64,000 bases of DNA from an uncultured Pelagibacteraceae bacterium (GCA_902588925.1 CACIRB010000005.1:1-64000), one strand, 5' to 3'. Shown: positions 1 to 9,767, counted from the first letter of the stretch. Notes: generated by a model not told the origin, from the sequence alone. Numbers and translations: made by a program.

Positions 1-356
1 ATTAATGTTTCGGAAGGATCTCTTAGCACGACTATAAATTCACAATTTGGAAAAATTTTAATTATTCTGTCAATTTTTTTTCTAAAATCTGCAAAAAGTG
101 ATGTGAAAAAATCTTCATCAGAAATTATATTTATTTTTTTTTTTGATAATTTTTTTTTAATTTTTTGAGCTTTACCAATTAAATTATTTTTATGTCTGCA
201 ATATTGATGAAAATCTCCACTATAGAGCTTGCTAAACTTGTTTTCATCATGATCTCTTATTATACCTAAAAAATTTATTTTATTATTTTCGTGAAAAAAA
301 TGTTGTAAAGAACTAGAAGCAGCTTTAGGTGCCCCTATATGAACAAAAGTTTTCAT
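1..356 (-). CDS. Sulfotransferase-family protein, 3' part cut off by window edge
   Basis: The reading frame starts at the ATG complementary to 354-356 and stays open to the window edge, giving the first 118 or so residues. The N-terminus reads MKTFVHIGAPKAASSSLQHF. This matches the 5'-phosphosulfate-binding loop of sulfotransferases (hydrophobic strand, G-x-P-K, then small and hydroxyl residues). About 100 residues later IVVLRDPSE matches the 3'-phosphate-binding strand with its Arg-Asp-Pro. A PAPS-dependent transferase acting on a surface sugar fits the island, but many such proteins have unknown acceptors. It is the last visible gene of the minus-strand run, 14 bases downstream of asnB. The family is fairly sure; the substrate is unknown. 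Confidence 0.7.
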   Translation of the reverse strand, partial: MKTFVHIGAPKAASSSLQHFFHENNKINFLGIIRDHDENKFSKLYSGDFHQYCRHKNNLIGKAQKIKKKLSKKKINIISDEDFFTSLFADFRKKIDRIIKIFPNCEFIVVLRDPSETL

Positions 357-370
357 TTAATTTCCTTTTT

Positions 371-2209
371 TTATTCAATACTTTTAAAAAAATCAATGTC
401 ACCTTCTCCACAAACCCTATGCCAAATCTCCAAAGTTAACATTGACCAAATTAAAACATCTAGTCTTTCTTTTTTTTCAAAATGCATATTTATTATTTTT
501 TTAGCATACTTTCCATTTAAATAACCGTTAAAAAAACCATTATTATCTTTAATCATATTATTTAAAAGTCTTCTAAGTTTATCCTCACGAAGCCAATCTG
601 ATATATCAGAATAAAAACCAATTTTTTTTTTACTAATTATTTTACTTGGAATTAATTTTTTTTGTTTAGTCATCAATTTTAAAATAAGTTTTGTATTTTT
701 TGATTTTCCACAAAATTTATCTTTAAAACTTAGCGAATTAGCAAAATTAACTATACTTTTTGATAAAAATGGCACTCTAATTTCCAAACCAAAAAGCATA
801 CCTACTCTATCTTGCCTTTGTAATAAAGATTGCATTCTGTATTTCTGAGAGAACATTGTTATTAAATCATCAGTAGAATATTTGTTTATATTTTTTTCTA
901 ACCAAATCCACGATGATGATTTTGATGCTCCTTGTTTGTAAGGGCCACATATATTTTGAATATATTTTATACTGTGTTTCCCTCCTCCAAAGTACAATTC
1001 TTCAATAATAGACTTTTTAGATTTATTTTTATTTAGAAATTGATAAGCTCTAACCATTCGATTGTATCCAAAAAACAATTCGTCAGATCCTTCGCCTGAA
1101 AGTAAAACTTTTATTCCATCTTTTGATGCTTGATTAACTACATTCAATAAATCTGGTGTATTTCCAAAGTGCACTGGCTCATCAAAAGACCATGTTGATT
1201 TTATTAAAAAATCAATATAGCTGGAAAAATTATTTTTTTTTGATTTAAAATAAATTTTTTTATTTTTATATTTTTTATTTAAAAAATTTAATAATAAAAT
1301 TGCATCCTTTAACTCGCTAAGATTTTGATTTTTAACATCAGAAAAATAACAATTTATTTTATTAATATCTTCATTTTTCATGATATTGCTTAGAATTATT
1401 GAGGAGTCTAATCCTCCGGATATTAAAGTGCCAATTGGAACGTCTGATAAAAACCTGGAAGATACACTTTCTTCCATAAGATAGTTTAATTCTTCTATTT
1501 TATTTTTGTTTAATCTTTCTCTGTTAAAAGTACTTTCTAAGGAAAAATATGAGCTAAACGAAATTGACCCAGTAATTGTAGAAATTTTAACAATACATCC
1601 TGGTTCAACTTCATTGATCTGAGAGTAAAATGTTTTTGATCCACTAATTTTATGAGTATAAAAAAACTCATCTATAAAACCAATATTTGGTTTTTTAGTA
1701 AATTCTTTTATTGTAAAAAAAGGTTTCATTTCTGATGAAAAATAAATTTTATTTGCCCTCTTTGCCCAATAAAGTGGTTTTTCTCCAATTGGATCACGCA
1801 CTAAATAAATTTCTCTTTTTTTTTTGCAATACCACGCAAAAGCAAACATACCGTCAATGTGTTTAAGTGTTTTTTTAAGACCCCATACGTTTAGACTTTT
1901 TGCTAAAACTTCAGTATCTGAGTTTCCAATAAAATTAGTACTGTTAGATAGTATTTTTTTAAGTTCTTTAAAATTATAAATCATACCATTATAAGCTAAT
2001 ATCGAATTTAGATCTGTGACAGGTTGCTTTGCAGCATTCGTTTTGAGATCAATAATTGATAATCTTCTGTGACCGATTAATACATTGTCTAGTTTTTGAA
2101 TCCCAAAATCGTCAGGCCCTCTGTGGCTTAAACTGTGTGTAGCTTTAATTATAGAGTCTTTATCAAGCTTTTCTCCATTAATAGAGACACAACCAAATAT
2201 TCCACACAT
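371..2209 (-). CDS. asnB: Asparagine synthase (glutamine-hydrolysing), AsnB family
   Basis: The protein has 612 residues, typical for the family. The N-terminal class II glutamine amidotransferase domain starts MCGIFG, with Cys2 as nucleophile after Met removal, and carries SHRGPDD and RLSIIDL. The C-terminal synthetase domain carries the PP-loop SGGLDSS for ATP pyrophosphate binding and a later LLSGEGSDELFFGYNR segment. The family makes asparagine from aspartate, ATP and glutamine. AsnB paralogues in polysaccharide clusters often amidate sugar carboxylates or other acceptors instead. Its place in the glycan island next to glycosyltransferase-like genes makes a surface-sugar amidotransferase role plausible. 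The sequence alone does not decide between the two. Confidence 0.9.
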   Translation of the reverse strand: MCGIFGCVSINGEKLDKDSIIKATHSLSHRGPDDFGIQKLDNVLIGHRRLSIIDLKTNAAKQPVTDLNSILAYNGMIYNFKELKKILSNSTNFIGNSDTEVLAKSLNVWGLKKTLKHIDGMFAFAWYCKKKREIYLVRDPIGEKPLYWAKRANKIYFSSEMKPFFTIKEFTKKPNIGFIDEFFYTHKISGSKTFYSQINEVEPGCIVKISTITGSISFSSYFSLESTFNRERLNKNKIEELNYLMEESVSSRFLSDVPIGTLISGGLDSSIILSNIMKNEDINKINCYFSDVKNQNLSELKDAILLLNFLNKKYKNKKIYFKSKKNNFSSYIDFLIKSTWSFDEPVHFGNTPDLLNVVNQASKDGIKVLLSGEGSDELFFGYNRMVRAYQFLNKNKSKKSIIEELYFGGGKHSIKYIQNICGPYKQGASKSSSWIWLEKNINKYSTDDLITMFSQKYRMQSLLQRQDRVGMLFGLEIRVPFLSKSIVNFANSLSFKDKFCGKSKNTKLILKLMTKQKKLIPSKIISKKKIGFYSDISDWLREDKLRRLLNNMIKDNNGFFNGYLNGKYAKKIINMHFEKKERLDVLIWSMLTLEIWHRVCGEGDIDFFKSIE

Positions 2210-2219
2210 AATTTACTAT

Positions 2220-4037
2220 TTATTTTTTTGACGTTTGCTCAATAAATTTTTTAATATACTTACTCGCTAATTTACCAGCATGTAATTTTGTACCCAATAA
2301 CCACTCATCATCATACTGATCTCTGTAAATTTGTTTATCTTTCCAAATTTTAACCAATTCTTTATAAGGTTTATTTAATATATTTGATAAATTAGAAACC
2401 CAATTGTCATCATCTATGTCAACTACAATAAATCCTTTTTCTAAAATTTTTTTACCTTTCTCATTAATGAACCTATGTGTATTTGTATATAAAAACACAA
2501 TAGGTTTATTTTCACCTAACATCCAAGTTAAAGTGCTGGCTGCTCCTATGTTGCCTAAAATAAATATATCTCCAACTGAGCTCACAAAACGAAAATCATA
2601 CCTTTCGTTTATAACTTTAATATTTTTAAAACTTTTCGCATAATCAATTAATGGATTTGGATCGATAAAGCCTCTCATTGGATAATCTTTGTATATCACC
2701 CTTTTATTTACATTAGATAGTAACTTGATCATCTTTTTTTCAAATTCATAATTTAATTTATCTGGTTGTCTCCACCCATAAGTTGTTTGGTTATTATATG
2801 GCCACACTGATGATGGATAAAATATATTTTTATCCTTACTTAATTTAAGCATTTTATTAACCACTAATCTTTTTAAATAACCAAACCTTTTGTTCTTAGT
2901 TTCTTGAGGTGCTGATATGGGGTATACTGATGCATCTGGAACCAAATCTTTAAAAAGTTTACATTCTGAATTATTAAAACATAATGTGGTATCTGGTGCT
3001 AAACACTCATAAAAATAAAAATCTTGTTTTCTTCTAAAGCTTATTGAAAAACTATGTGTAACATTTACTATCTTATATCCATTTTGTTGTAACTGCATAG
3101 CAAATATATCACTATTAAAGCCACTGATCGTATTTGTTAATATTGTAGATACTGATTTGTCTAATTTGGAAATATATTTTTCTGTAAATTTCTCTTTTTG
3201 ATTATAATAATTTATGACCTTCGTATACATCTCAAGTATACAACATTTAAAAATATTATTTAAAAAATCATTTTCAAAAAATTTATTTAATATATCTGTA
3301 AGTTTTTCATATACATTTTTATCATTATTAAAATTCAACTTAATTTCAGGCATATTGATTAATTTATAGCCTAAATCGTATAAATATGGTTCAATTTCTC
3401 TAATAATAAAGCTTTTTTTAAAAAGATAAATTTTTTTTTTATTGTGAGAAATTAAATTCATTTTTTTTAAAAAATTAAAAAAAATAATTTTTTTATCTAA
3501 ATCCACAAGTGACAAAAACCAATTTCCTAATGGCAAATGACCTACTCGCACAAATTCTTTATTAGCTTTATTACAAACTAGTTTTATATTTTCTATTTTA
3601 GTAAATTCTACAATGAGATAATAAACATTTGCAAATCTATTTTCTAATCCTTGAATCACTTCAGGACTATTGTGTTTATATAATTCATCATTGGTTATTC
3701 CAATTATTATTTCATCATTAGGGTGCAATTGAATTAATTTAAATAATTTTACAGCACAAATAAATATATTAGTAAAATCCATTTCAATATTTAAAATATT
3801 GATGTTCCTATTTTTATAATTTGGAAAAAAATCATTTATAATTTGTTTATTAATTTCATATCCCTTTTTTCGAATATCTTTTATAATTTCATCAAAATTT
3901 TTATCTAACAAAGTATCTAAATAAATTGCATCATTAAAATATTCAACAACGTACGGTGAGTCAGTATAAACCTTATCAAAATTTATATTTTCAGCATTAA
4001 GTAGCTCAGAATTGTTTGTTAGAAGAATTTTTTTCAC
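2220..4037 (-). CDS. Uncharacterised protein, possibly a surface-carbohydrate transferase
   Basis: This 605-residue protein is not confidently recognised. It has no clear signal peptide or membrane segment. The C-terminal half looks Rossmann-like: a segment NVTHSFSISFRR, then FILGNIGAASTLTWMLGENK followed by PIVFLY, a pattern seen in GT-B-type glycosyl- and glycerophosphotransferases, where a Gly/Ser-rich loop precedes a helix and a 'kPiv' strand. It lies 10 bases upstream of asnB on the same strand and starts 201 bases from the divergent methyltransferase gene. The context suggests assembly of surface polysaccharide. The transferase call is inference from fold-like patterns and neighbours only. 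Confidence 0.45.
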   Translation of the reverse strand: MKKILLTNNSELLNAENINFDKVYTDSPYVVEYFNDAIYLDTLLDKNFDEIIKDIRKKGYEINKQIINDFFPNYKNRNINILNIEMDFTNIFICAVKLFKLIQLHPNDEIIIGITNDELYKHNSPEVIQGLENRFANVYYLIVEFTKIENIKLVCNKANKEFVRVGHLPLGNWFLSLVDLDKKIIFFNFLKKMNLISHNKKKIYLFKKSFIIREIEPYLYDLGYKLINMPEIKLNFNNDKNVYEKLTDILNKFFENDFLNNIFKCCILEMYTKVINYYNQKEKFTEKYISKLDKSVSTILTNTISGFNSDIFAMQLQQNGYKIVNVTHSFSISFRRKQDFYFYECLAPDTTLCFNNSECKLFKDLVPDASVYPISAPQETKNKRFGYLKRLVVNKMLKLSKDKNIFYPSSVWPYNNQTTYGWRQPDKLNYEFEKKMIKLLSNVNKRVIYKDYPMRGFIDPNPLIDYAKSFKNIKVINERYDFRFVSSVGDIFILGNIGAASTLTWMLGENKPIVFLYTNTHRFINEKGKKILEKGFIVVDIDDDNWVSNLSNILNKPYKELVKIWKDKQIYRDQYDDEWLLGTKLHAGKLASKYIKKFIEQTSKK

Positions 4038-4200
4038 TAATATTTTTTGAAATTTAAAAAAATTATTTTCAAAATTTATAAACTAAAATAATATCAATTT
4101 TATAAATATATTTATATATAAATCTTTATTTCTGAGCCTTTCAAAGAAGATAAAATATTTAAATAATTTAAATTATTAAATTTTATTAAGGTATATTTAT

Positions 4201-4230
4201 TTGACATTATAGACTAATTTAATTTTAAAT
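4201..4230 (+). promoter_or_regulatory. Candidate sigma-70 promoter of the methyltransferase gene
   Basis: A perfect -35 hexamer TTGACA lies at 4201-4206. Eighteen bases later TTAAAT (4225-4230) could act as -10, which would place the transcription start almost on the ATG at 4239 and make the transcript nearly leaderless. The -10 match is weak and the region is A/T-rich, so chance is possible. It matters because the gene downstream is the only plus-strand gene in the island and must have its own promoter. Confidence 0.35.
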
Positions 4231-4238
4231 AATTAATA

Positions 4239-5285
4239 ATGAAAAGAAAATCGTTTGCAAGCATAGAATCAAAAAAACACATTAGTGTTAACAAAGAAAA
4301 ATTTAATTTTTCCTCTTTTTTCCATAAACCAATAAATGATAAAAAAATTATATTAAATATAATAAAATCATTTAAACAAATTATAAGAAATTCAAATGAT
4401 GGTACAGGAGAGTGGAGTTGGTTGCAGAAAAAAAAACAAAACAATTATATTAAATCTTTAATTAACCTTAATATAAGTGAAATAACCTACTACTTAACTA
4501 ACATGTTTAAAACTGAAGCTACTTACGGTTTTACAAGTCCATCTTTTTCAGATTGCATAAAAAAACCAAAATTATTTAAATCTGATATTTTGTGCAACTT
4601 AGATACATGTTTTGAATTTACAGATCTTAAAAATTTAGACCAACTAGGAACTAAACATGGTAATCCATATGGTTTATGTGTTAAAAATAGAACTGTATTA
4701 CCCGATACTCCTCGGCATTACTACTTTAGTTACAATATTTCACGCTTATTAAAAGAAAAAAAATCTAAACCATTTATTGTGGAAATTGGTGGTGGTTATG
4801 GAGGATTATGTCTCCAAAATTGGGAACAATTCAAAGGAAATTGTACTATAGTAAATATTGATTTGTTCCCTACACTTATAACTGCTGCATATTATTTAAA
4901 AAAAAATAAAATACCTTTAAATGTAGTAACTACAGAAAATCCAACAATTAAAAATAGATCTGTAAATTTGATTTCTGCTAATGACTTTAAAATTATTTTA
5001 AAAAAAATCAAAAAATGTGACTTAATTTTTAATTCTCGCTCACTTTGTGAAATGGATAGAAAAACAGTTTCAAGTTATTTTGATTTTATAAATTCATGTA
5101 ATGTTGATTATTTTTATCATGAAAACTCTAATTTTTTATTATTTCCTAATTCAAAAAGACATATTGAATTAATGAGTGACGATTTCCCTATAAATTCAAA
5201 AAAATTTAAATTGCAAACAAAATACATATCTCCATTTACAGGAGGTATGGGAAGATACAGGGAGTATATTTATAAAAAAATATAG
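4239..5285 (+). CDS. Putative sugar O-methyltransferase (NanM-like family)
   Basis: The protein has 348 residues. The middle carries PFIVEIGGGYGGLCLQ (near residue 182), a class I SAM-binding motif, followed by VNIDLFPTL with the acidic residue expected to bind the ribose. Later FNSRSLCEMD and a C-terminal GGMGRYREYIY resemble the family annotated as putative sugar O-methyltransferase in sialic-acid-type and O-antigen clusters. The predicted reaction is methylation of a surface-sugar hydroxyl. It is the only gene in the island transcribed left to right and is flanked by minus-strand genes, so it must be expressed independently. Methyltransferase is well supported; the exact acceptor is inference. 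Confidence 0.65.
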   Translation: MKRKSFASIESKKHISVNKEKFNFSSFFHKPINDKKIILNIIKSFKQIIRNSNDGTGEWSWLQKKKQNNYIKSLINLNISEITYYLTNMFKTEATYGFTSPSFSDCIKKPKLFKSDILCNLDTCFEFTDLKNLDQLGTKHGNPYGLCVKNRTVLPDTPRHYYFSYNISRLLKEKKSKPFIVEIGGGYGGLCLQNWEQFKGNCTIVNIDLFPTLITAAYYLKKNKIPLNVVTTENPTIKNRSVNLISANDFKIILKKIKKCDLIFNSRSLCEMDRKTVSSYFDFINSCNVDYFYHENSNFLLFPNSKRHIELMSDDFPINSKKFKLQTKYISPFTGGMGRYREYIYKKI

Positions 5286-5355
5286 TCTTTAGACTAATTA
5301 AAATTTGGAGATAAAATCTAATTAATGAAATTAAGTTTTTTAAACAAAAAATTTT

Positions 5356-5997
5356 TCATTTAATTTGAAGAAAAGAAATAATTTTGTATAATTTTTTTTC
5401 ATTTAAATTTTTATTTTTTTTAGACAAAAGATTTTCTAACCTAGACGAATTTATTTTTTTTTTATCAAAAATTGACTTTGTGACAAAATAATGTAAACCG
5501 ATTTTAGGCTGATTTTTATACCATCTAAAATCGTGGTTTATGCCCTCAATCTCAAATCCTATACACATATTTTTAATCATATATGATTTGTTTTCAGGAT
5601 AAACTGTTGCTGCCCATACCTTATTTAAGGACAATTCGTTAAATGCATAATTTAAAATTGCTATTCTTGCTTCATAAATAGAATATTGATTATTTTTATT
5701 TTTTTTAAATGGAGAAATTGTGCTAATTTGTGCAGATCTTATATTATGATCAATGTCTGATAAGCTTACAACGCCCAAAAAACTATTGTCAAGTTTATCG
5801 CAAATTTCTAGTAATATTCTATTGTGAGAATCTAATTCTTTTTGAATCCAGTTCCATTGCATTTCAGCAGTCTTGGGTCGCAGTGTTGAGTTAACTGTTT
5901 GTCTAACTGCTAGGCTATTAATCCATTCTGTCCATTTTGGTAAATTTTCTTTTGATGGAACCTTTAAATTTAAATTTTCTGTTTCAATAAATGTCAT
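5356..5997 (-). CDS. GNAT-family N-acetyltransferase, possibly PseH-like
   Basis: The protein has 213 residues. It starts MTFIETENLNLKVPSKENLP, a RimJ/RimL-type GNAT opening, followed by FLGVVSLSDID (central strands). The region EARIAILNYAFNELSLNKVW and then ATVYPENKSYMIKNMCIGFE is the classic acetyl-CoA site and 'N-x-x-S-x-x-x-x-x-x-G-F' segment. In nonulosonic-acid loci such proteins (PseH, SpsD) acetylate a UDP-linked amino sugar. It is the last gene of set A, 104 bases downstream of the cytidylyltransferase/aminotransferase fusion. GNAT membership is well supported. The amino-sugar substrate is inferred from neighbours, and ribosomal-protein acetylation cannot be excluded. Confidence 0.7.
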   Translation of the reverse strand: MTFIETENLNLKVPSKENLPKWTEWINSLAVRQTVNSTLRPKTAEMQWNWIQKELDSHNRILLEICDKLDNSFLGVVSLSDIDHNIRSAQISTISPFKKNKNNQYSIYEARIAILNYAFNELSLNKVWAATVYPENKSYMIKNMCIGFEIEGINHDFRWYKNQPKIGLHYFVTKSIFDKKKINSSRLENLLSKKNKNLNEKKLYKIISFLQIK

Positions 5998-6101
5998 GCT
6001 ATTAAATTTAAATTAAAAAATTTTTATTTTAAAATAATTTATAAGTTTTATTGTAAATTTAGATGAAATACAAATCTCAAATTATAATATTAATCAATTA
6101 A

Positions 6102-8129
6102 TTAAGTAAGACGCCTAAAACCAGTATGGCAAACCTCGTCTTTAAGTAACTTTTTTATGTCACGACCATTTTCACAATCTTGAATTAATTTAAATACATT
6201 TTCAAGATTTTCGAAATACCCATCGATGACTTCTTGTGTGTGTTCTGTGCAAACATAAACTGAATCTCCTGCTAAATAACCATTAGATAGCATTTCCTGT
6301 GTAATTAAAGTTTTATATTGAATTGAATTTTTACTATCTATACTAAATCCAGTTAAAGCAGGTATACCTTTGATAGAGACCTTTAAATCATAATTATTAG
6401 CAAGTTTTTTAGTACGATTACGTATCTCTTTGCCTAATTTAGTTATTACTTCCCATGATTTCTCACGCTCCATAATTTCTAGTGTTTTTAAAGCAGCTGT
6501 TGGACCAATTCTTTCTGTCCAAAATGTACTACTAATAAAAGTTGATTGTGCCTCTTCCATAATTTCACGTCGACCAATTACTGCAGTGATAGCGTAGCCA
6601 TTTCCCATTGCCTTACCAAACATAGCCATATCAGGCTCGACAGAATATTTTTTATGCAGACCACCAAAGGTTTCACGAAAACCAGATGTGCATTCATCAA
6701 AAATTAAAACAATTTTATGATCTGTTGCTAGTTTTCTTACTTTTTTTAAAAAATTATTTTCTGGTTCAGTGGATCGTTCAACTTCCATTTTAATTACACC
6801 TATTTCATGATTATTTACCAACCGCTCTAACTCATCAAACCTGTTATAATGAAAGGGAAATACAGTGTTTTGAAGATTTTGGGGCACTCCTTTAGTTTGA
6901 AGTCCAGAAAGCAAGTGATCATCTAACATATTTTTATCTGCTAAATTCGCAGAAAGATACCAATCGTGCCATCCATGATAACCACATACTGCCACTTTAT
7001 CTCGGCCTGACGCAGCTCTAGCTATACGAATTGCAATTGCGTTTGCCTCTCCACCACTTCGAGCTAATCTTACCATGTCTGCCCATTTATGGAGTTCTAC
7101 CAATTTTTCTGCCAAATATACCTCTTCAGGACAATTTAAAGTACTCATGTTACCAGAATGGACTGTGTTTAAAACTGCTTGATCAACTTCATTATTCCCA
7201 TAACCAAGTATGTTTGTGCCTATTCCCATAATTGACATATCAAAATATTCATTGCCATCAAGATCCCATACTCTACAGCCTTTTGCTTTGCTAAAATACG
7301 TTGGCCATTGATTTGGTAAAAACATTTCAGGCCTTTTTGAAAGCAACATATTCCCCCCAGGAATAATTCGCTTTGCTCTTTTCCAAAGTTTTTGGCCTGT
7401 CTTCAAAATTTCACCTTCATTACGTTTGGTGTTAAAATTAGCAATAAATAGTTCAGATTTTTCATTATATAATTTAAGTACATCTTTCCAACTAAAATAT
7501 ATGTTAGGTTTAAAATATTTAAATACATTTGAAATTACTTCAAAGTCTTCTGGATCATCAACGGTCCAACGAAAATTTGAAAGATTTTTATTATTTAAAT
7601 GATTAATTTTTTTAAAAAAAACATTCTCTTTAATATAGGAGGTTACATGTTCTCTATGTGAAGGTTTGGTAGATTCGTTTGCTGCCTTTTCTAGTGCAGA
7701 AAACTTAAATACTTCGATATCAAGACCATCTGGAAAAGTTGGAAAAATTGTATTTGAATAATAATCAACACTAGAATCTTTAAAATTATGAATGCATTCA
7801 TCAACTAAGACAGGATCAACCATTGGACAGTCCCCTGTTATTCTAACTATAGCATCTGCCTTGCTTTTTTTTGCAGCCTGTAAATATCTATCGAGCACAT
7901 CAAGCTCACTACCTTGAACACAGGTAAAACCTAAATTTTGTACATGATCTATAAGATTTTTATTTCTGACATCTTTTGATGTTGCTAAAATAATTTGGTT
8001 AAGTTCTTTTGAATTATTTAAACGTTTCAAAAGTATCTCAATCATAGGAATTCCATTAATTAACTTCATAACTTTATTTGGAAGTCTGATTGAACCAGTA
8101 CGAGCTTGAACAATTGCAACAATTTTCAT
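6102..8129 (-). CDS. Cytidylyltransferase (SpsF-like) fused to class III aminotransferase (GSAM-like)
   Basis: Two enzymes are joined in one 675-residue chain. Residues 1-235 are a nucleotidyltransferase of the SpsF/CMP-Kdo-synthetase type (MKIVAIVQARTGSIRLPNKV; RITGDCPMVDP). Residues 240-675 resemble glutamate-1-semialdehyde aminomutase and other class III PLP enzymes, with RSGGEANAIAIRIARA, YHGWHDWY, FDECTSGFRE and the PLP lysine (about residue 506) in MFGKAMGNGY. The longer frame begins at a TTG at 8141, but the ATG at 8129 is preferred: it overlaps the upstream TGA stop as ATGA and directly begins the MKIVAIVQAR strand. It probably transaminates a sugar intermediate and activates a nonulosonate with CTP. 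The order of the steps is inference. Confidence 0.85.
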   Translation of the reverse strand: MKIVAIVQARTGSIRLPNKVMKLINGIPMIEILLKRLNNSKELNQIILATSKDVRNKNLIDHVQNLGFTCVQGSELDVLDRYLQAAKKSKADAIVRITGDCPMVDPVLVDECIHNFKDSSVDYYSNTIFPTFPDGLDIEVFKFSALEKAANESTKPSHREHVTSYIKENVFFKKINHLNNKNLSNFRWTVDDPEDFEVISNVFKYFKPNIYFSWKDVLKLYNEKSELFIANFNTKRNEGEILKTGQKLWKRAKRIIPGGNMLLSKRPEMFLPNQWPTYFSKAKGCRVWDLDGNEYFDMSIMGIGTNILGYGNNEVDQAVLNTVHSGNMSTLNCPEEVYLAEKLVELHKWADMVRLARSGGEANAIAIRIARAASGRDKVAVCGYHGWHDWYLSANLADKNMLDDHLLSGLQTKGVPQNLQNTVFPFHYNRFDELERLVNNHEIGVIKMEVERSTEPENNFLKKVRKLATDHKIVLIFDECTSGFRETFGGLHKKYSVEPDMAMFGKAMGNGYAITAVIGRREIMEEAQSTFISSTFWTERIGPTAALKTLEIMEREKSWEVITKLGKEIRNRTKKLANNYDLKVSIKGIPALTGFSIDSKNSIQYKTLITQEMLSNGYLAGDSVYVCTEHTQEVIDGYFENLENVFKLIQDCENGRDIKKLLKDEVCHTGFRRLT

Positions 8130-8998
8130 AACTTGTGCCAATTACTAGGATTAATTAACAATTGATCATTTGAATGCATAAATGACCAATCAATTTGTGA
8201 TATTTTAGATTTTGATTTTTTAATAATATCCTTTAATTGATAAGCATTATCCACACCAACTATAATATGATCAATTTCAGGTAAAGAAAATATAAATGAC
8301 AAGCAGACTTCCGTTGGACTTAAATTATTCTTTTTTATTTCATAAAACCATCGATCCCAAATTTTTGACCATCTATTAAAATAACTAGGAATTGAATTAC
8401 GAGACATAAGAAGTAACCCTTGAAGAAATACTGATCGAGTATGAATTTCAACTCTTTGAGAATTTAATTTAGACAACCAACCACTTACTATAAGTCTTCT
8501 ATCCATAATATTCAAAGGAGCTTGAACGATATCAACTTTCATTATATTGAATATTTTTTCACATTCTGAAGGATCATAAATAGATATCCCTATTTTATTC
8601 ACTAAACCGTCGTTCTTAATTCTATTTAAAGAATTAATTAATTTTTTTCCATTATCACCCAAAAGGTTTTCAGTTTTATGAATTAATAAACCATATAGAG
8701 AATTAATTCTTAAACGTTTTATTGAAGATTTTACATTTTCTTCAACCCATTCATCAATATTTATATAACCTTTAGGAAAATCAGGTAACTTTGAAACAAA
8801 TTTAAAATTCGTAATTCCTACATCTCCAATAATTTTTTCACTTTCACCATATGAAATTGCTGTATCAATTAACTCAATATTTGATTTTTCAGCTAAATTT
8901 AAAATTTTTTTTGCTTCCTTAAATTTTATTTTTCCACCTTTATTGGAAATACCATAATTTAAACCAAACTGGACTGTACCTAAAGATAATTTATTCAT
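8126..8998 (-). CDS. Aldo/keto reductase family oxidoreductase
   Basis: The protein has 290 residues. It opens with LSLGTVQFGLNYGISN (first strand of the TIM barrel). IDTAISYGESEKIIG holds the catalytic Asp and Tyr, FVSKLP places the lysine, and LYGLLIHKTENLL places the histidine of the Asp-Tyr-Lys-His tetrad. The family reduces carbonyls with NADPH in the cytoplasm. Its stop overlaps the ATG of the cytidylyltransferase/aminotransferase fusion by four bases, so the two are probably translated in step and act in the same pathway, for example on a keto-sugar. The substrate is unknown. Confidence 0.85.
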   Translation of the reverse strand: MNKLSLGTVQFGLNYGISNKGGKIKFKEAKKILNLAEKSNIELIDTAISYGESEKIIGDVGITNFKFVSKLPDFPKGYINIDEWVEENVKSSIKRLRINSLYGLLIHKTENLLGDNGKKLINSLNRIKNDGLVNKIGISIYDPSECEKIFNIMKVDIVQAPLNIMDRRLIVSGWLSKLNSQRVEIHTRSVFLQGLLLMSRNSIPSYFNRWSKIWDRWFYEIKKNNLSPTEVCLSFIFSLPEIDHIIVGVDNAYQLKDIIKKSKSKISQIDWSFMHSNDQLLINPSNWHKL

Positions 8999-9092
8999 TT
9001 AATTTTTTATTCTAAATATATTTGTAGACAATTTAAACGAAACTTTTTGAAAACTATAAATAAATTTAATCAAATATCTTTTTTTTTTAAAT

Positions 9093-9767
9093 TTATAATA
9101 ATTTCATATTGTTAGTTATTAATTTAAATCTAATTAATTTTAATAGTATCTTAAATTCCTTAAAACTTATACTCAACAAACCGCCGACCTTTGGTTTTCC
9201 AATTCTTCTTTTTGTAATAATTGGCATATTTATTATTTTAAATCTGTCTTTAGAGATTTTGAGCAAAAAATCTATCAAGAAGAAATTACCAATACCTATG
9301 AAATTTTTTTCTTTAAGTATTTTTGTGTTATAAACTTTAAATCCACTCAAAGGGTCCATAAATCCATATAATTTTTCTGAAAAAAAGGATATTAATTTTT
9401 CCAAAAATCTATTTTTGTTTTTTCGATTGCATATTAAAACATCATAATTAACTTTGATTTTTAAAACTTTTTTTAAATCTGAAACTTGATGTTGACCATC
9501 ACCATCAAATGTAATCAAATATTTACAATTATTTTTATATTTTTTTATTCCACCTAATAAATTTTTTTCATAACCTAAATTTATTTGATTTTTTTTATAT
9601 TTAATTTTATTTTTTAAAAGCCATTGCTCAGTGCCATCGGTAGAGCAATCATCTAAAATATACAATGGAGCAAATTTATTAACTTTTTTTACAAATTTTT
9701 TTAAATTATTTAATTCATTATAGGCAGGAATTAATATTAAAAATTTACTTTTTCTAATTTTATACAT
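9093..9767 (-). CDS. Glycosyltransferase family 2
   Basis: The protein has 224 residues with a GT-A fold. FLILIPAYNELNNL starts the nucleotide-binding strand, YILDDCSTDGTEQWL holds the conserved Asp pair, and LITFDGDGQHQ is the D-x-D metal and nucleotide-sugar motif. MDPLSGFKVY resembles the conserved segment of dolichol-phosphate mannosyltransferase-like enzymes. No C-terminal membrane anchor is seen. It overlaps the upstream NeuB-like gene by 31 bases in another frame. No later in-frame Met precedes the first conserved strand, so the overlap is probably real. Donor and acceptor sugars are unknown. Confidence 0.88.
   Translation of the reverse strand: MYKIRKSKFLILIPAYNELNNLKKFVKKVNKFAPLYILDDCSTDGTEQWLLKNKIKYKKNQINLGYEKNLLGGIKKYKNNCKYLITFDGDGQHQVSDLKKVLKIKVNYDVLICNRKNKNRFLEKLISFFSEKLYGFMDPLSGFKVYNTKILKEKNFIGIGNFFLIDFLLKISKDRFKIINMPIITKRRIGKPKVGGLLSISFKEFKILLKLIRFKLITNNMKLL

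Noticed and set aside
339..524. 61-codon plus-strand frame opposite asnB and the sulfotransferase start
   Set aside because: It covers the ends of two well-supported minus-strand genes and has no recognisable motif.
8130..8141. TTG start extending the fusion protein by four residues
   Set aside because: The ATG at 8129 forms an ATGA overlap with the upstream stop and begins the conserved strand directly.
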